From positions 1 to 64,000 of the forward strand of contig JAFECB010000014.1 in assembly GCA_018242365.1 (NCBI GenBank): DNA of 64,000 nt, read 5' to 3'. Each line of letters begins with the position of its first letter. Positions within the stretch are counted from its first letter, which is position 1. This document shows positions 25,819 to 34,359 of the stretch, piece by piece. The stretch is from Pseudomonadota bacterium. Its GTDB lineage: Bacteria > Pseudomonadota > Gammaproteobacteria > Xanthomonadales > Xanthomonadaceae. The position numbers and the translations under genes were made by a program. Under the pieces are notes generated by a model, which did not search any database, was not told where the DNA came from, and saw nothing but the letters and a program-made list of their open reading frames with translations.

Positions 25819-28800
25819 ATGAAATTCACCGACATCTTCATCCGCAAGCCGGTGCTGGCCATGGTGGTCAGCCTGTTCATCCTGCTGTTCGGGCTGCGCG
25901 CCTTCAGCGAACTGAACGTGCGCAAGTACCCGGAGATGCGCAATGCGGTGGTGAGCGTGAATACCACCTACTTCGGCGCCGATGCCGACCTGATCCAGGG
26001 CTTCATCACCACCCCGCTGGAGTCCGCGATCGCCAGTGCCGATGGCATCGACTACATGACCTCGAACAGCGCGGCCGGGATGAGCAGCATCCAGGCCTAC
26101 ATCCGGCTGGACAAGGATCCCAACGAGGTGCTGACGCAGATCTCGGCCAAGGTCAACAAGCTGCGCGGACAATTGCCGCCGCAATCGGAAGACCCGGTGA
26201 TCGACCTCCAGCAGGGCGAGCAGATCGCGGCGATGTACGTCTCGTTCTCCAGCAACACCCTGAGCAACAACCAGCTCACCGACTACCTGACCCGCGTGGT
26301 CCAGCCCAAGCTGGTGACCGTACCCGGCGTGCAGCGCGCCGACATTCTCGGTTCCGGCACCTTCGCCATGCGCGTCTGGCTCAAGCCGGAGAAAATGGCG
26401 GCGCTGAAGGTGACCGCCAGCGACGTCAGCCAGGCACTGCAATCCAACAACGTGCTGGCCGCGGTGGGTTCGACCAAGGGCCACATGGTCGCGATCGACA
26501 TGACCGCACGCACCGACCTGCGCAGCCCCGAGGAATTCCGCCAACTGGTGATCCGCGAGCAGGACGGCGCGATCGTGCGGCTGGGCGACGTCGCCGATGT
26601 CGCCCTCGGCTCGGAAAGCTACAGCACCTCGGTGCGCGTCAATGGCGGCGCCTCGGCCACCTTCATGGGCATCTACGTTGCCCCCGATGCCAACTCGCTC
26701 GACGTCATCCGCGCGGTCCGCAAGACCTGGGACAACGACATCGTGCCGCAGCTCCCGCAGGGCGTCGAAGCGACCATTCCGTATGACAGCACCAAGGCGA
26801 TCCAGGACGCGATCAGCGAAGTGATCCACACGCTCGTCGAGGCGCTGGTCATCGTGATCGTGGTGATCTACCTGTTCCTCGGTTCGCTGCGCAGCGTGCT
26901 GATCCCCGCCATCACCATCCCGCTGTCGCTGATCGGCGGGCTGTTCCTGATGCTGCTGATGGGCTTCACCATCAACCTGCTGACCCTGTTGGCAATGGTG
27001 CTTGCAATCGGGATAGTCGTGGACGACGCGATCATCGTGCTCGAGAACATCCACCGCCACATCGAAGAAGGCATGCGTCCGTTCGATGCAGCGATCCAGG
27101 GCGCGCGCGAGCTGGCCTGGCCGGTGGTGGCGATGACCACCACCCTGATCGCGGTGTACCTGCCGATCGGCTTCCAGGGCGGCATGACCGGCGTGCTGTT
27201 CACCGAATTCGCCTTCAGCCTCGCCGGCTCGGTGCTGCTGTCGGGGGTGATCGCGCTGACCCTGACCCCGATGATGAGCTCGCGCATCCTGCGGGCGCAT
27301 GATCCCGACCACCCCAAGGGCAAGTTCGAGCTGTGGCTGGACACCCGTTTCGAGAAGCTGCATCACGGCTACCAGCGCAAGTTGCACGGGGCGCTGGAAA
27401 CCAAGTCGGTGATCGCCGCGTTCGGCCTGATCGTGCTGGCCAGCTGCGCCTTCCTGTACATGGGCGCGCCGAAGGAACCGGCACCGATGGAGGACGAAGG
27501 CTTCATCTTCTCGGTCGCCTCGGCCGACCCGACCGCCACCCTCGATTATGTCGAGCGCTTCACCAGCCAGATCGACAATATCGTCAAGGGCGCGCCCGAG
27601 ATCGAGGGCTCGTTCCTGTTCAATGGTGGTTTCGGCGGTGGTGGCGGCGGTGCCAGCCCCAGCGCCATGGCCGGCTTCGTGCTGAAGCCGTGGAGCCAGC
27701 GCTCGCGTTCGACCAACCAGGTCCTGCAACAAACCCTGCAGCCGGGATTCGACAAGATCGCCGGGCTCAAGGTGTTCGCGATGGTGCCGCCGTCCTTGCC
27801 TAGTGCGGGCGGAGGCGGGGGCGGCGGCGAATTCATCATCGGCGGCGTCGGCAACCTCGACCAGCTCGCCGGGCTGGCTGATCGCATCGTCCAGCGTGCG
27901 ATGGAGAGCAAGCGCTTCATCTTCCTCGACAAGGACCTGAAGCTCGACAAGCCACGCATCGAGGTCCACGTCGACCGCGACAAGGCCGCCATGCTCGGGA
28001 TCGACATGCGAACCCTGGCCACCGACATGTCCTCGATGCTGGCGGGCGGTTACAGCAACCTGTTCTCGATGCAGAACCGCTCGTATCGGGTGATCCCGCA
28101 GGTGCAGCGCAGCGACCGCCTGAACGCCCATGACCTCGAGAACTACTACACCCGTACCCGCGACGGACGGCTGATCCCGCTGTCCACCATCGTGACCCTG
28201 AGCGAGAGCACCCAGCCGCAATCACTCAAGCGCTTCCAGCAGCTCAACGCGGTGTCGATCATGTTCGCCCCACGCCCCGGCGTGACCAAGGGCGAGGCGC
28301 TCGCCATCCTCGACCAGGCCGCAAAGGACATCCTGCCGCAAGGCTACAGCGTGGACTACGCCGGTGAATCGCGGCAATTCAAGCAGGAAGGCTCGGCGAT
28401 GCTGATGACGCTGGCACTGGCCTTGATCGTGATCTTCCTGGTGCTGTCGGCGCAGTTCGAATCGTTCCGCGATGCACTGATCATGCTGCTGACGGTGCCG
28501 ATGGCGATCTGCGGCGCGTTGCTGTCGCTGAACGTGCTGGCGCTGCTGGCGCAGATCCTGCAGATGAAGGGGATAGAAGCGTTCCCCGGCATGAGCATCA
28601 ACATCTACACTCAGGTGGGTTTGGTGACCCTGGTCGGCGTGATCTCCAAGCACGGCATCCTGATCGTGGAGTTCGCCAACAAGCTGCAGGAGCAGGGCCT
28701 GTCCAAGCGCGAAGCGATCGAACAGGCCACCGGCATCCGCCTGCGCCCGGTGCTGATGACCACCGCCGCACTGGTGTTCGCGATGATCCCGCTATTGCTG

Positions 28801-28992
28801 GCGAAAGGCCCGGGCGCGGCCTCACGCTTCTCGATGGGTGTGGTGATCGCCTCCGGCATGACCATCGGCACGCTGTTCACCCTGTTCGTGCTGCCGGCGT
28901 TCTACCTGTTCCTCGCCCGCGACCATGCGCATGCCCGCGAGAAGGCCGGCGAGGTGCCGCTGGATACCCCCGAGCCCGCCAACGCCACGTAG
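25819..28992 (+). CDS. RND multidrug efflux permease (HAE1 family)
   Basis: The 1057-residue proton-driven pump has twelve transmembrane helices with two large periplasmic loops. The proton-relay aspartates D402-D403 lie in LAIGIVVDDAIIVLENI (TM4), a hallmark of drug-type RND pumps, and the C-terminal half repeats the fold with GVISKHGILIVEFAN. Two glycine-rich stretches sit in the second periplasmic loop (GGFGGGGGGAS and AGGGGGGGEF), longer than in well-studied members. The start MKFTDIFIRKPVLAMV is typical. Likely substrates are hydrophobic drugs or dyes; nothing narrows this. Confidence 0.95.
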   Translation: MKFTDIFIRKPVLAMVVSLFILLFGLRAFSELNVRKYPEMRNAVVSVNTTYFGADADLIQGFITTPLESAIASADGIDYMTSNSAAGMSSIQAYIRLDKDPNEVLTQISAKVNKLRGQLPPQSEDPVIDLQQGEQIAAMYVSFSSNTLSNNQLTDYLTRVVQPKLVTVPGVQRADILGSGTFAMRVWLKPEKMAALKVTASDVSQALQSNNVLAAVGSTKGHMVAIDMTARTDLRSPEEFRQLVIREQDGAIVRLGDVADVALGSESYSTSVRVNGGASATFMGIYVAPDANSLDVIRAVRKTWDNDIVPQLPQGVEATIPYDSTKAIQDAISEVIHTLVEALVIVIVVIYLFLGSLRSVLIPAITIPLSLIGGLFLMLLMGFTINLLTLLAMVLAIGIVVDDAIIVLENIHRHIEEGMRPFDAAIQGARELAWPVVAMTTTLIAVYLPIGFQGGMTGVLFTEFAFSLAGSVLLSGVIALTLTPMMSSRILRAHDPDHPKGKFELWLDTRFEKLHHGYQRKLHGALETKSVIAAFGLIVLASCAFLYMGAPKEPAPMEDEGFIFSVASADPTATLDYVERFTSQIDNIVKGAPEIEGSFLFNGGFGGGGGGASPSAMAGFVLKPWSQRSRSTNQVLQQTLQPGFDKIAGLKVFAMVPPSLPSAGGGGGGGEFIIGGVGNLDQLAGLADRIVQRAMESKRFIFLDKDLKLDKPRIEVHVDRDKAAMLGIDMRTLATDMSSMLAGGYSNLFSMQNRSYRVIPQVQRSDRLNAHDLENYYTRTRDGRLIPLSTIVTLSESTQPQSLKRFQQLNAVSIMFAPRPGVTKGEALAILDQAAKDILPQGYSVDYAGESRQFKQEGSAMLMTLALALIVIFLVLSAQFESFRDALIMLLTVPMAICGALLSLNVLALLAQILQMKGIEAFPGMSINIYTQVGLVTLVGVISKHGILIVEFANKLQEQGLSKREAIEQATGIRLRPVLMTTAALVFAMIPLLLAKGPGAASRFSMGVVIASGMTIGTLFTLFVLPAFYLFLARDHAHAREKAGEVPLDTPEPANAT

Positions 28993-29039
28993 GCGCACCG
29001 AAGGGTTGCGACGAGAGGCATGGAGGATGCGCGCAGGTA

Positions 29040-29184
29040 GGTCGCACCCCTGCGGTGTGCTCCTGCAGGGGGCGTGATTGGTGTGGGAGCGCACCGAGGC
29101 CACAGGCCGAGGGGCGCGACCCGATACCTTGCGGAAACAGCAATCGCGCCTCTCGGCCTGCGGCCTCGATGCGCTCCTACGGGA
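29040..29184. repeat. GTAGGAGC-type repeats (family B) overlapping the bioD end
   Basis: One single module (GTCGCACCCCTGCGGTGTGC, 29041-29060, then TCCTGCAG) is followed by a full inverted pair: GTGGGAGCGCACCGAGGC (29082-29099) onward and its partner ending GATGCGCTCCTAC (29168-29180). The last arm overlaps the bioD coding end; the CTA at 29177-29179 is the bioD TAG stop. Confidence 0.8.
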
Positions 29185-29854
29185 GTTGGGCGACTCGCAA
29201 ATGCCCCGCCATTGCCGCCGGCTCCGCATTTGGCATATGCGGCAACACGCCCCAGCAGGGCGCCAGCAAGCGCGCCTGCAACATCTTCAAGTTATCCTCG
29301 ACCCGCGCCATCGCCGGATCGACATGCGAGCCGATCCAGCCCGCCAGCGTCGCGCCGTCGGCTTCAATGGCACGCGCACTGAGCAAGGCGTGATTGAGGC
29401 AGCCCAGCCGCAGCCCCACCACCAGCACCACCGGCAACTCCAGCGCACGCACCAGATCCACCTGCATCAGGCTGGAGGACAGCGGCGCGGCCCAACCGCC
29501 CACGCCTTCGACCACCACCGCATCGGCCTGTGCCGCCAGGCGCGCATGTGCATCGAGGATCGGCGGCAGCGTGACTTCAGTGCCGGCATCACGCGAGGCC
29601 AGCTCCGGCGCCAGCGGGTGCTCCAGCGCGAAGGGATTGATGTCGGCATAGGCCACCTCGACTGCGCTCGCTTGCTGCAACGCCAGCGCATCGTCGTTCT
29701 TCCATCCGCCGTCAAGCCACGTGCAGCCACTGGCCACCGGCTTCATGCCCACCGCGCGCATGCCTTGTCCACGCAGCGCATGCAGCAGTGCGCAACTGGC
29801 AAACGTCTTGCCGATGCCGGTGTCGGTGCCGGTCACATAGACATCAGGCCGCAT
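29177..29854 (-). CDS. bioD: Dethiobiotin synthetase
   Basis: The 225-residue ATP-dependent enzyme closes the ureido ring of dethiobiotin, the penultimate step of biotin synthesis. The P-loop GTDTGIGKT (9-17) is diagnostic, and MKPVASG, EGVGGWAAPL and the VGLRLGCLNHALL segment match the family. The first 11 bases overlap the end of the TMEM175-like gene, so they are probably coupled. The stop lies inside a GTAGGAGC palindrome, which may have replaced the original C-terminus. Other bio genes are not in this window. Confidence 0.95.
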   Translation of the reverse strand: MRPDVYVTGTDTGIGKTFASCALLHALRGQGMRAVGMKPVASGCTWLDGGWKNDDALALQQASAVEVAYADINPFALEHPLAPELASRDAGTEVTLPPILDAHARLAAQADAVVVEGVGGWAAPLSSSLMQVDLVRALELPVVLVVGLRLGCLNHALLSARAIEADGATLAGWIGSHVDPAMARVEDNLKMLQARLLAPCWGVLPHMPNAEPAAMAGHLRVAQLP

Positions 29855-30644
29855 CCGTGCGCCCTTGTTCCAGCGCCACCAACGCCGATGACCGCTTGCC
29901 GCCGTAATAGCCCATGGCGGCGCCCATCGCCGCGTAGACGAACATCGGCAGGCTGGCAACGAGAACACCGAGCATTTGAAGGCTTTCCAGTCGGGCTTGC
30001 GGCACCGCAAGCAGCATCAGGCTCATGCACAGGCTGATGGCGGCCGCGAGGGTGCGGATGCGATCGAAACCGAGGTCGGTGATCGCGAGATGGCGCTCGC
30101 GGGCATCGAGTTCGAGTGCGTCGGCATTGTGCAGGGCGTGCCGGTTCAAGCGCCACATCAGCCAGGACAACAGCCCGTAGCCCGCGCCGTAGATCATGAA
30201 CACGGTTTGCAGATCGAGCAGCCAATGCGCCTTGTCGAGGCTGATCTCACTGGGGAGCCAGCCACCGGTCAGCATCGCCAGGCCACTGGAAATCACCATC
30301 CGCAGCGGATAGACCCAGACCAGCACGACCATCAGGAAAGCGAGGCTCAGCACCGTCGACTTGCGATCTTCCAGGCCATAGCGCCGGCTCCAGAGGTTGT
30401 GCGCCTGCCAGAACTGCACCAGCAGGATGAAGCAGAGCACGAAGCTCGGCACCTTGCGCATGGCTTCGCGCAATTCGGCCGCGCTGTCGGGCAGCTGGTT
30501 GTAGAAGATCACCAGCATCGTCATCGAAAACGCAAATGCTGCATCGACGAAGGTTTCCAGACGGCTGACTTCCTGTCCACGCAGGCGGAAGCCGTTATCG
30601 GTCGGCAAGCTAGACAAATCCATGCGGGCAGATTCACTCGACAT
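29844..30644 (-). CDS. TMEM175-like potassium channel protein (DUF1211)
   Basis: The 266-residue protein has six hydrophobic segments. The RLETFVDAAFAFSMTMLVI stretch in the first helix corresponds to the R-xxx-FSD-type motif of bacterial TMEM175 proteins, here with FVD in place of FSD. Family members form potassium channels of tetrameric six-helix subunits. A start at 30621-30623 (MDLSSLP) is also possible. It overlaps bioD by 11 bases and is divergent from the msrC-like gene. The variant motif makes ion selectivity uncertain. Confidence 0.75.
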   Translation of the reverse strand: MSSESARMDLSSLPTDNGFRLRGQEVSRLETFVDAAFAFSMTMLVIFYNQLPDSAAELREAMRKVPSFVLCFILLVQFWQAHNLWSRRYGLEDRKSTVLSLAFLMVVLVWVYPLRMVISSGLAMLTGGWLPSEISLDKAHWLLDLQTVFMIYGAGYGLLSWLMWRLNRHALHNADALELDARERHLAITDLGFDRIRTLAAAISLCMSLMLLAVPQARLESLQMLGVLVASLPMFVYAAMGAAMGYYGGKRSSALVALEQGRTDAA

Positions 30645-30688
30645 CCGGTGATGGTAATCCGATGGCGTCGCATTGCTACACTGGACCC

Positions 30689-31174
30689 ATGAGCTTCACC
30701 AGCCAGGCCCTGAACGGCAGCAAGCCGGAGCAATACGCCCAACTCCTGCAGCAAGCGCACGCCTTGCTGCACGGCGAGCGCGACCGCATCGCCAATGCCG
30801 CCAATCTGTCGGCGCTGGTGTATCACGCGCTGCCCGATCTCAACTGGGTCGGGTTCTATTTCTTCGATGGCAGCGAACTGGTGGTCGGTCCCTTCCAGGG
30901 CCTGCCTGCCTGCGTGCGCATCCCGCTGCACAAGGGTGTGTGCGGGGCCGCGGCGCGCAGCAGGCAAACCCAGCGCGTCGAGGATGTCGATGCGTTCCCC
31001 GGTCACGTCGCCTGCGATTCGGCCAGCCGTTCGGAATTGGTGGTGCCGCTGTACGCAGATGATGTGCTGATCGGCGTCTTCGACCTCGACAGCCCTCTGC
31101 TTGCCCGCTTCGATGCCGACGACCAGCACGGACTGGAAGCGATCGCGGCCTGTTTCATGGAGTCCTTGCGATGA
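30689..31174 (+). CDS. Free methionine-(R)-sulfoxide reductase (GAF type)
   Basis: The 161-residue single GAF domain repairs free methionine-R-sulfoxide. The three redox cysteines of the fRMsr family are in place: C75 (PACVRIP), C85 (KGVCGAA) and C109 (HVACDSASRSELVVP). NWVGFYFFDG is typical of the family. Its stop overlaps the next start (ATGA), so it is coupled to the TfoX-C gene. It is divergent from the TMEM175 gene (44-base gap). Confidence 0.92.
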   Translation: MSFTSQALNGSKPEQYAQLLQQAHALLHGERDRIANAANLSALVYHALPDLNWVGFYFFDGSELVVGPFQGLPACVRIPLHKGVCGAAARSRQTQRVEDVDAFPGHVACDSASRSELVVPLYADDVLIGVFDLDSPLLARFDADDQHGLEAIAACFMESLR

Positions 31175-31542
31175 ATGGAAAGCTGCGCAACATCGGCCCG
31201 AAGTCGGCGGCGTGGCTACGCCAGGTGGGCTTGCGCAGTCGCGAGGATCTTGCCGCGATCGGTGCCGCCGCGGCCTTCGTGAAGGTACGCCGTGCCGGCT
31301 TCAAGCCCAGCTTGAACCTGCTTTACTCCCTCGAAGGTGCGCTGCTCGATTGCCACTGGCAGGAGGTGCCGGAAGCGCGTCGCAGCGAACTTTCCCGGGT
31401 CGTCGAGGACGCACTGGCAGCCCTGCCACCGCCGCGGGGTCGCCCGGCCGCCGCGCCAGTGCATGTGACGCATCACGAGGAAGCCGCGATGCCCGCGCCC
31501 AGCCTGTTCGATGACGAGCGCGGCACAACCAGCGAAGGCTGA
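31171..31542 (+). CDS. TfoX C-terminal-domain protein
   Basis: The 123-residue protein has an N-terminal TfoX/Sxy C-terminal-type domain (about 5-80), with RNIGPKSAAWLRQVGLRSREDL resembling a helix-hairpin-helix and then LLYSLEGALLDCHWQEVP. A proline/alanine-rich tail follows and ends DDERGTTSEG. Stand-alone versions lack the competence-regulator N-domain and have no settled function. It is translationally coupled to the sulfoxide reductase gene. Confidence 0.8.
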   Translation: MNGKLRNIGPKSAAWLRQVGLRSREDLAAIGAAAAFVKVRRAGFKPSLNLLYSLEGALLDCHWQEVPEARRSELSRVVEDALAALPPPRGRPAAAPVHVTHHEEAAMPAPSLFDDERGTTSEG

Positions 31543-31577
31543 TCCACGCTGCTGCGCAAAACCGTTACAATGACAGC

Positions 31578-31795
31578 GCTTCAGGTGATCCCATGGCGAT
31601 AGCCCGCCGCGGGATTGAAACGGGAAGCCGGTGACGACGCGCCTCGTGCGCATCCATTCCGGCGCTGCCCCCGCAACGGTAAGCGAGACAAGCTCGACAA
31701 CGGCCACTGTGCAGTGCACGGGAAGGCGTCGAGCGGGAACGTCGAATGGCGTTCCGCCCGCGAGCCCGGAGACCGGCCCGAAGCACATCTGGTTG
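31578..31795 (+). promoter_or_regulatory. Cobalamin (B12) riboswitch
   Basis: Conserved blocks occur in order: GGGAAGCCGGTG (31622-31633), GCTGCCCCCGCAACGGTAAG (31664-31683), and the B12 box AGCCCGGAGACCGGCC (31763-31778). It sits before btuB, the classic target, so bound cobalamin should reduce btuB expression. About 130 bases of expression platform follow up to the btuB ATG; no T-run is visible, suggesting translational control. Confidence 0.93.
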
Positions 31796-31927
31796 CGATG
31801 CGGTGGGCATCGCGCGAGTCCGCGCATGCCGTCGTTTTGCCTGCCTGCGTCGATCCGCCGACTTCGCCCGCTTCGTGACCGCCTTCCCCACCCAAGGCGC
31901 GCGGGCGTGCGCGCCGGAGATCGCACA

Positions 31928-33805
31928 ATGCACCACGCTTCCACGATTCGCTTGACTGCCCTTGCCGCCGCCTGCCTTGCCTGCAGCAGCGTCACCGCAC
32001 AAGAACATGACCCCACCGCGCTGGACCCGGTCGTCGTCACCGCCACCCGTACCGCCACCACGGTCGATGCCTCGCTGGCCGCGGTCGAGGTGATTGATCG
32101 CGGGCAAATCGACGCAAGCGGCGCGTATTCGCTTCCTGACCTGCTGCGTGGCCGCGCCGGCATCACCATCATCAACCAGGGCGGCCCCGGCAAGCTGAGC
32201 ACCCTGAACCTGCGCGGCACCGAATCCGATCACACCCTGTTCCTGGTCGATGGCGTGCGGATCGGCTCGACCACCGCGGGTTTTCCCGCATTGCAGGACA
32301 TCCCGCTGGACCAGATCGAGCGCATCGAGATCGTGCGCGGGCCACGCTCATCGCTGTACGGTGCCGATGCTATCGGTGGTGTGATCCAGATCTTCACCCG
32401 TCGCGGCAACCGTCAGGGCATCCATGGTCACGCTCGTCTTGCCGCGGGCAGCCACGGCCTGCGTGAAGCTTCGGGCGGCATCGACATTCGCGGTGCGCGC
32501 GGGGGCATTGGTCTCGATCTTGCCCACCAATCGACCGACGGCATCAATGCCTGTTCCGGTACCTACGACCCCAATACCTGGATCGGTGCCGGTTGCTTCA
32601 TCGTGCCCGGTACCCATCTCGACCGCGACGGCTATCGCAACAACAGTTTCACCCTACGGGCCGATTTCGCGCCGAACGCGCAATGGCAGTTCGATGCGCG
32701 CGCCTTCCGCGCCACCGGCCACAACGATTACGACGGCGATTACGTCGATAACTCCGACATCGTGCAGCAGGTCATCGGCGGGCATGCGCGCTGGTCGCCC
32801 ACGTCCGACCTGCAAATCGCGCTGACGATCGGTCGCAATATCGATGATTCGAGCAACTACCTCGCTCACGCCTTCGTCAACCGCTACCGCAGCAGCCGCA
32901 GCAGCGCCAGCCTGCAGGGCGATTTCACCGTCGCCAGCGGGCAGGTGCTGACCGCAGGCTTCGATTGGCAGCGTGACGGCGCCAACGTGGTCGATCCGTG
33001 GTCGCCGTTCGCGCGCACGCGCGGCAATCGTGCCGTGTTCGCCCAGTACCAAGGCAACTTCGGCGCGCAGGATTGGCAGCTGAGCCTGCGCCACGACGAC
33101 AACGATCAATTCGGTGGGCATGCCACCGGCGGCATTGCCTGGGGCTACGACATCGGCAATGGTTGGCGCGTCACCGCCAGCCACGCCACCGCATTCAAGG
33201 CCCCCAGTTTCAACGAGTTGTACTACCCGGGTTTCAGCAATCCGTTGCTGCGCCCGGAAGACTCGCGCAGCAGCGAGCTGTCATTGGCACGCAGCGGCGA
33301 GGGCTGGCATGTGCAGGCCAACGCCTACGTCACCCGCATCCACGATCTGATCGCATGGGACAGCAGCCTGAACGCGCCCGGAAATGTCGATGCCGCGCGC
33401 ATCCGCGGGTTGGAACTGACCGGCCAACTGCACCTTGGCGCGTGGACCGCAAGCGGCCAGATCGGTTGGCTGGATGCCCGCAACACCAGTGCCGGTTTCC
33501 TGCACGGGCTTCGGCTTGCACGACGCCCGCGTCACAGCGCCCGACTTGATCTCGATCGCGCGATTGGTGATTGGCGCGTCGGCATCACCGTGATCGGTGA
33601 GTCCTCGCGTTGGGACGATGTGGCCAATACCCTGCGTGTCGGCGGTTACGGCACCCTCGATGCGCGCGTGCAGTGGCGCTTCGCACCCGGCTGGACCTTG
33701 CAAGCCAACGTCGACAACGCCTTCGACAAGCGCTACGAAACCAGCGCCTGGTACAACCAGCCCGGCCGCACCTTCGCCCTCAGCTTGCGCTGGCAGCCCG
33801 ACTGA
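31928..33805 (+). CDS. btuB: Vitamin B12 TonB-dependent outer-membrane receptor
   Basis: The 625-residue protein has a signal peptide (about 1-24, ending SSVTAQ), a TonB-box-like DPVVVTATR near the N-terminus, a plug domain (LRGTESDHTLFLVDGVRIG, PRSSLYGADAIGGVIQI) and a 22-strand barrel with a C-terminal aromatic-rich strand (RTFALSLRWQPD). It takes up cobalamin using TonB energy. The riboswitch upstream supports the substrate. No btuCDF transport genes follow; cdd comes next. Confidence 0.95.
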   Translation: MHHASTIRLTALAAACLACSSVTAQEHDPTALDPVVVTATRTATTVDASLAAVEVIDRGQIDASGAYSLPDLLRGRAGITIINQGGPGKLSTLNLRGTESDHTLFLVDGVRIGSTTAGFPALQDIPLDQIERIEIVRGPRSSLYGADAIGGVIQIFTRRGNRQGIHGHARLAAGSHGLREASGGIDIRGARGGIGLDLAHQSTDGINACSGTYDPNTWIGAGCFIVPGTHLDRDGYRNNSFTLRADFAPNAQWQFDARAFRATGHNDYDGDYVDNSDIVQQVIGGHARWSPTSDLQIALTIGRNIDDSSNYLAHAFVNRYRSSRSSASLQGDFTVASGQVLTAGFDWQRDGANVVDPWSPFARTRGNRAVFAQYQGNFGAQDWQLSLRHDDNDQFGGHATGGIAWGYDIGNGWRVTASHATAFKAPSFNELYYPGFSNPLLRPEDSRSSELSLARSGEGWHVQANAYVTRIHDLIAWDSSLNAPGNVDAARIRGLELTGQLHLGAWTASGQIGWLDARNTSAGFLHGLRLARRPRHSARLDLDRAIGDWRVGITVIGESSRWDDVANTLRVGGYGTLDARVQWRFAPGWTLQANVDNAFDKRYETSAWYNQPGRTFALSLRWQPD

Positions 33806-33880
33806 GCGAGCCCATCACCTTCGGCAATGCCCGACAAGGAGGTTGGGCACCCGGTCACATTTTCGTAAATCTCCACGCAC

Positions 33881-33899
33881 GCACACTCTCGGAGTGTGC
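33881..33899. promoter_or_regulatory. Perfect inverted repeat before cdd
   Basis: GCACACTC-TCG-GAGTGTGC is a perfect 8-bp inverted repeat 13 bases before the cdd ATG. It could be an operator or an mRNA hairpin near the ribosome-binding region. No T-run follows, so it is not a typical terminator. Confidence 0.4.
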
Positions 33900-33912
33900 A
33901 AGCATCCGGCGC

Positions 33913-34338
33913 ATGAATGCGCGTGCCAACACTTGCGAGGATCTGCGTGACCTCGCCGAACAGGCGACGGGGCAGGCCTATGCCCCGTATTCGCGCCTGC
34001 ACGTGGGTGCCGCATTGCGCTCGGTGAGCGGCTGGACCTATACCGGCAGCAATGTCGAGAACGCCGCCTTCCCGATCGGCATGTGCGCCGAGCGCGCGGC
34101 CATCGCAGCGGCGGTGCAGGCGGAAGGCTGCAATTTTCGACTGGAAGCAATCGCCGTCGCGGCCGTCTCCGCCGAGGACGGCAGCATCCTGCCCATCGCC
34201 CCCTGCGGCGCCTGCCGGCAGGCATTGGTGGAGTTCGGCCCCGATGCCGAAGTGAGCTTCCGGCAACCGGATGGCAGCTGGCTGGACGTCAGCGCTGATG
34301 CATTGCTGCCTTATCGCTTCGTCATGCCGGCGCGGTGA
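33913..34338 (+). CDS. cdd: Cytidine deaminase
   Basis: The 141-residue enzyme deaminates cytidine and deoxycytidine for pyrimidine salvage. The active site is of the three-cysteine tetrameric type: C58-A-E60 (catalytic glutamate E60) and P97-C98-GA-C101. NVENAAFP upstream binds substrate. The length fits the homotetrameric class. A start upstream in the same frame would enter the btuB gene. It lies 107 bases after btuB. Confidence 0.96.
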   Translation: MNARANTCEDLRDLAEQATGQAYAPYSRLHVGAALRSVSGWTYTGSNVENAAFPIGMCAERAAIAAAVQAEGCNFRLEAIAVAAVSAEDGSILPIAPCGACRQALVEFGPDAEVSFRQPDGSWLDVSADALLPYRFVMPAR

Positions 34339-34359
34339 TCGACGACTCCAGTACCGAGA

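Noticed and set aside
25789..28221. 810-residue open frame antisense to the RND pump
   Set aside because: It reads as His/Gln/Asp/Arg-rich nonsense opposite conserved pump motifs; a shadow.
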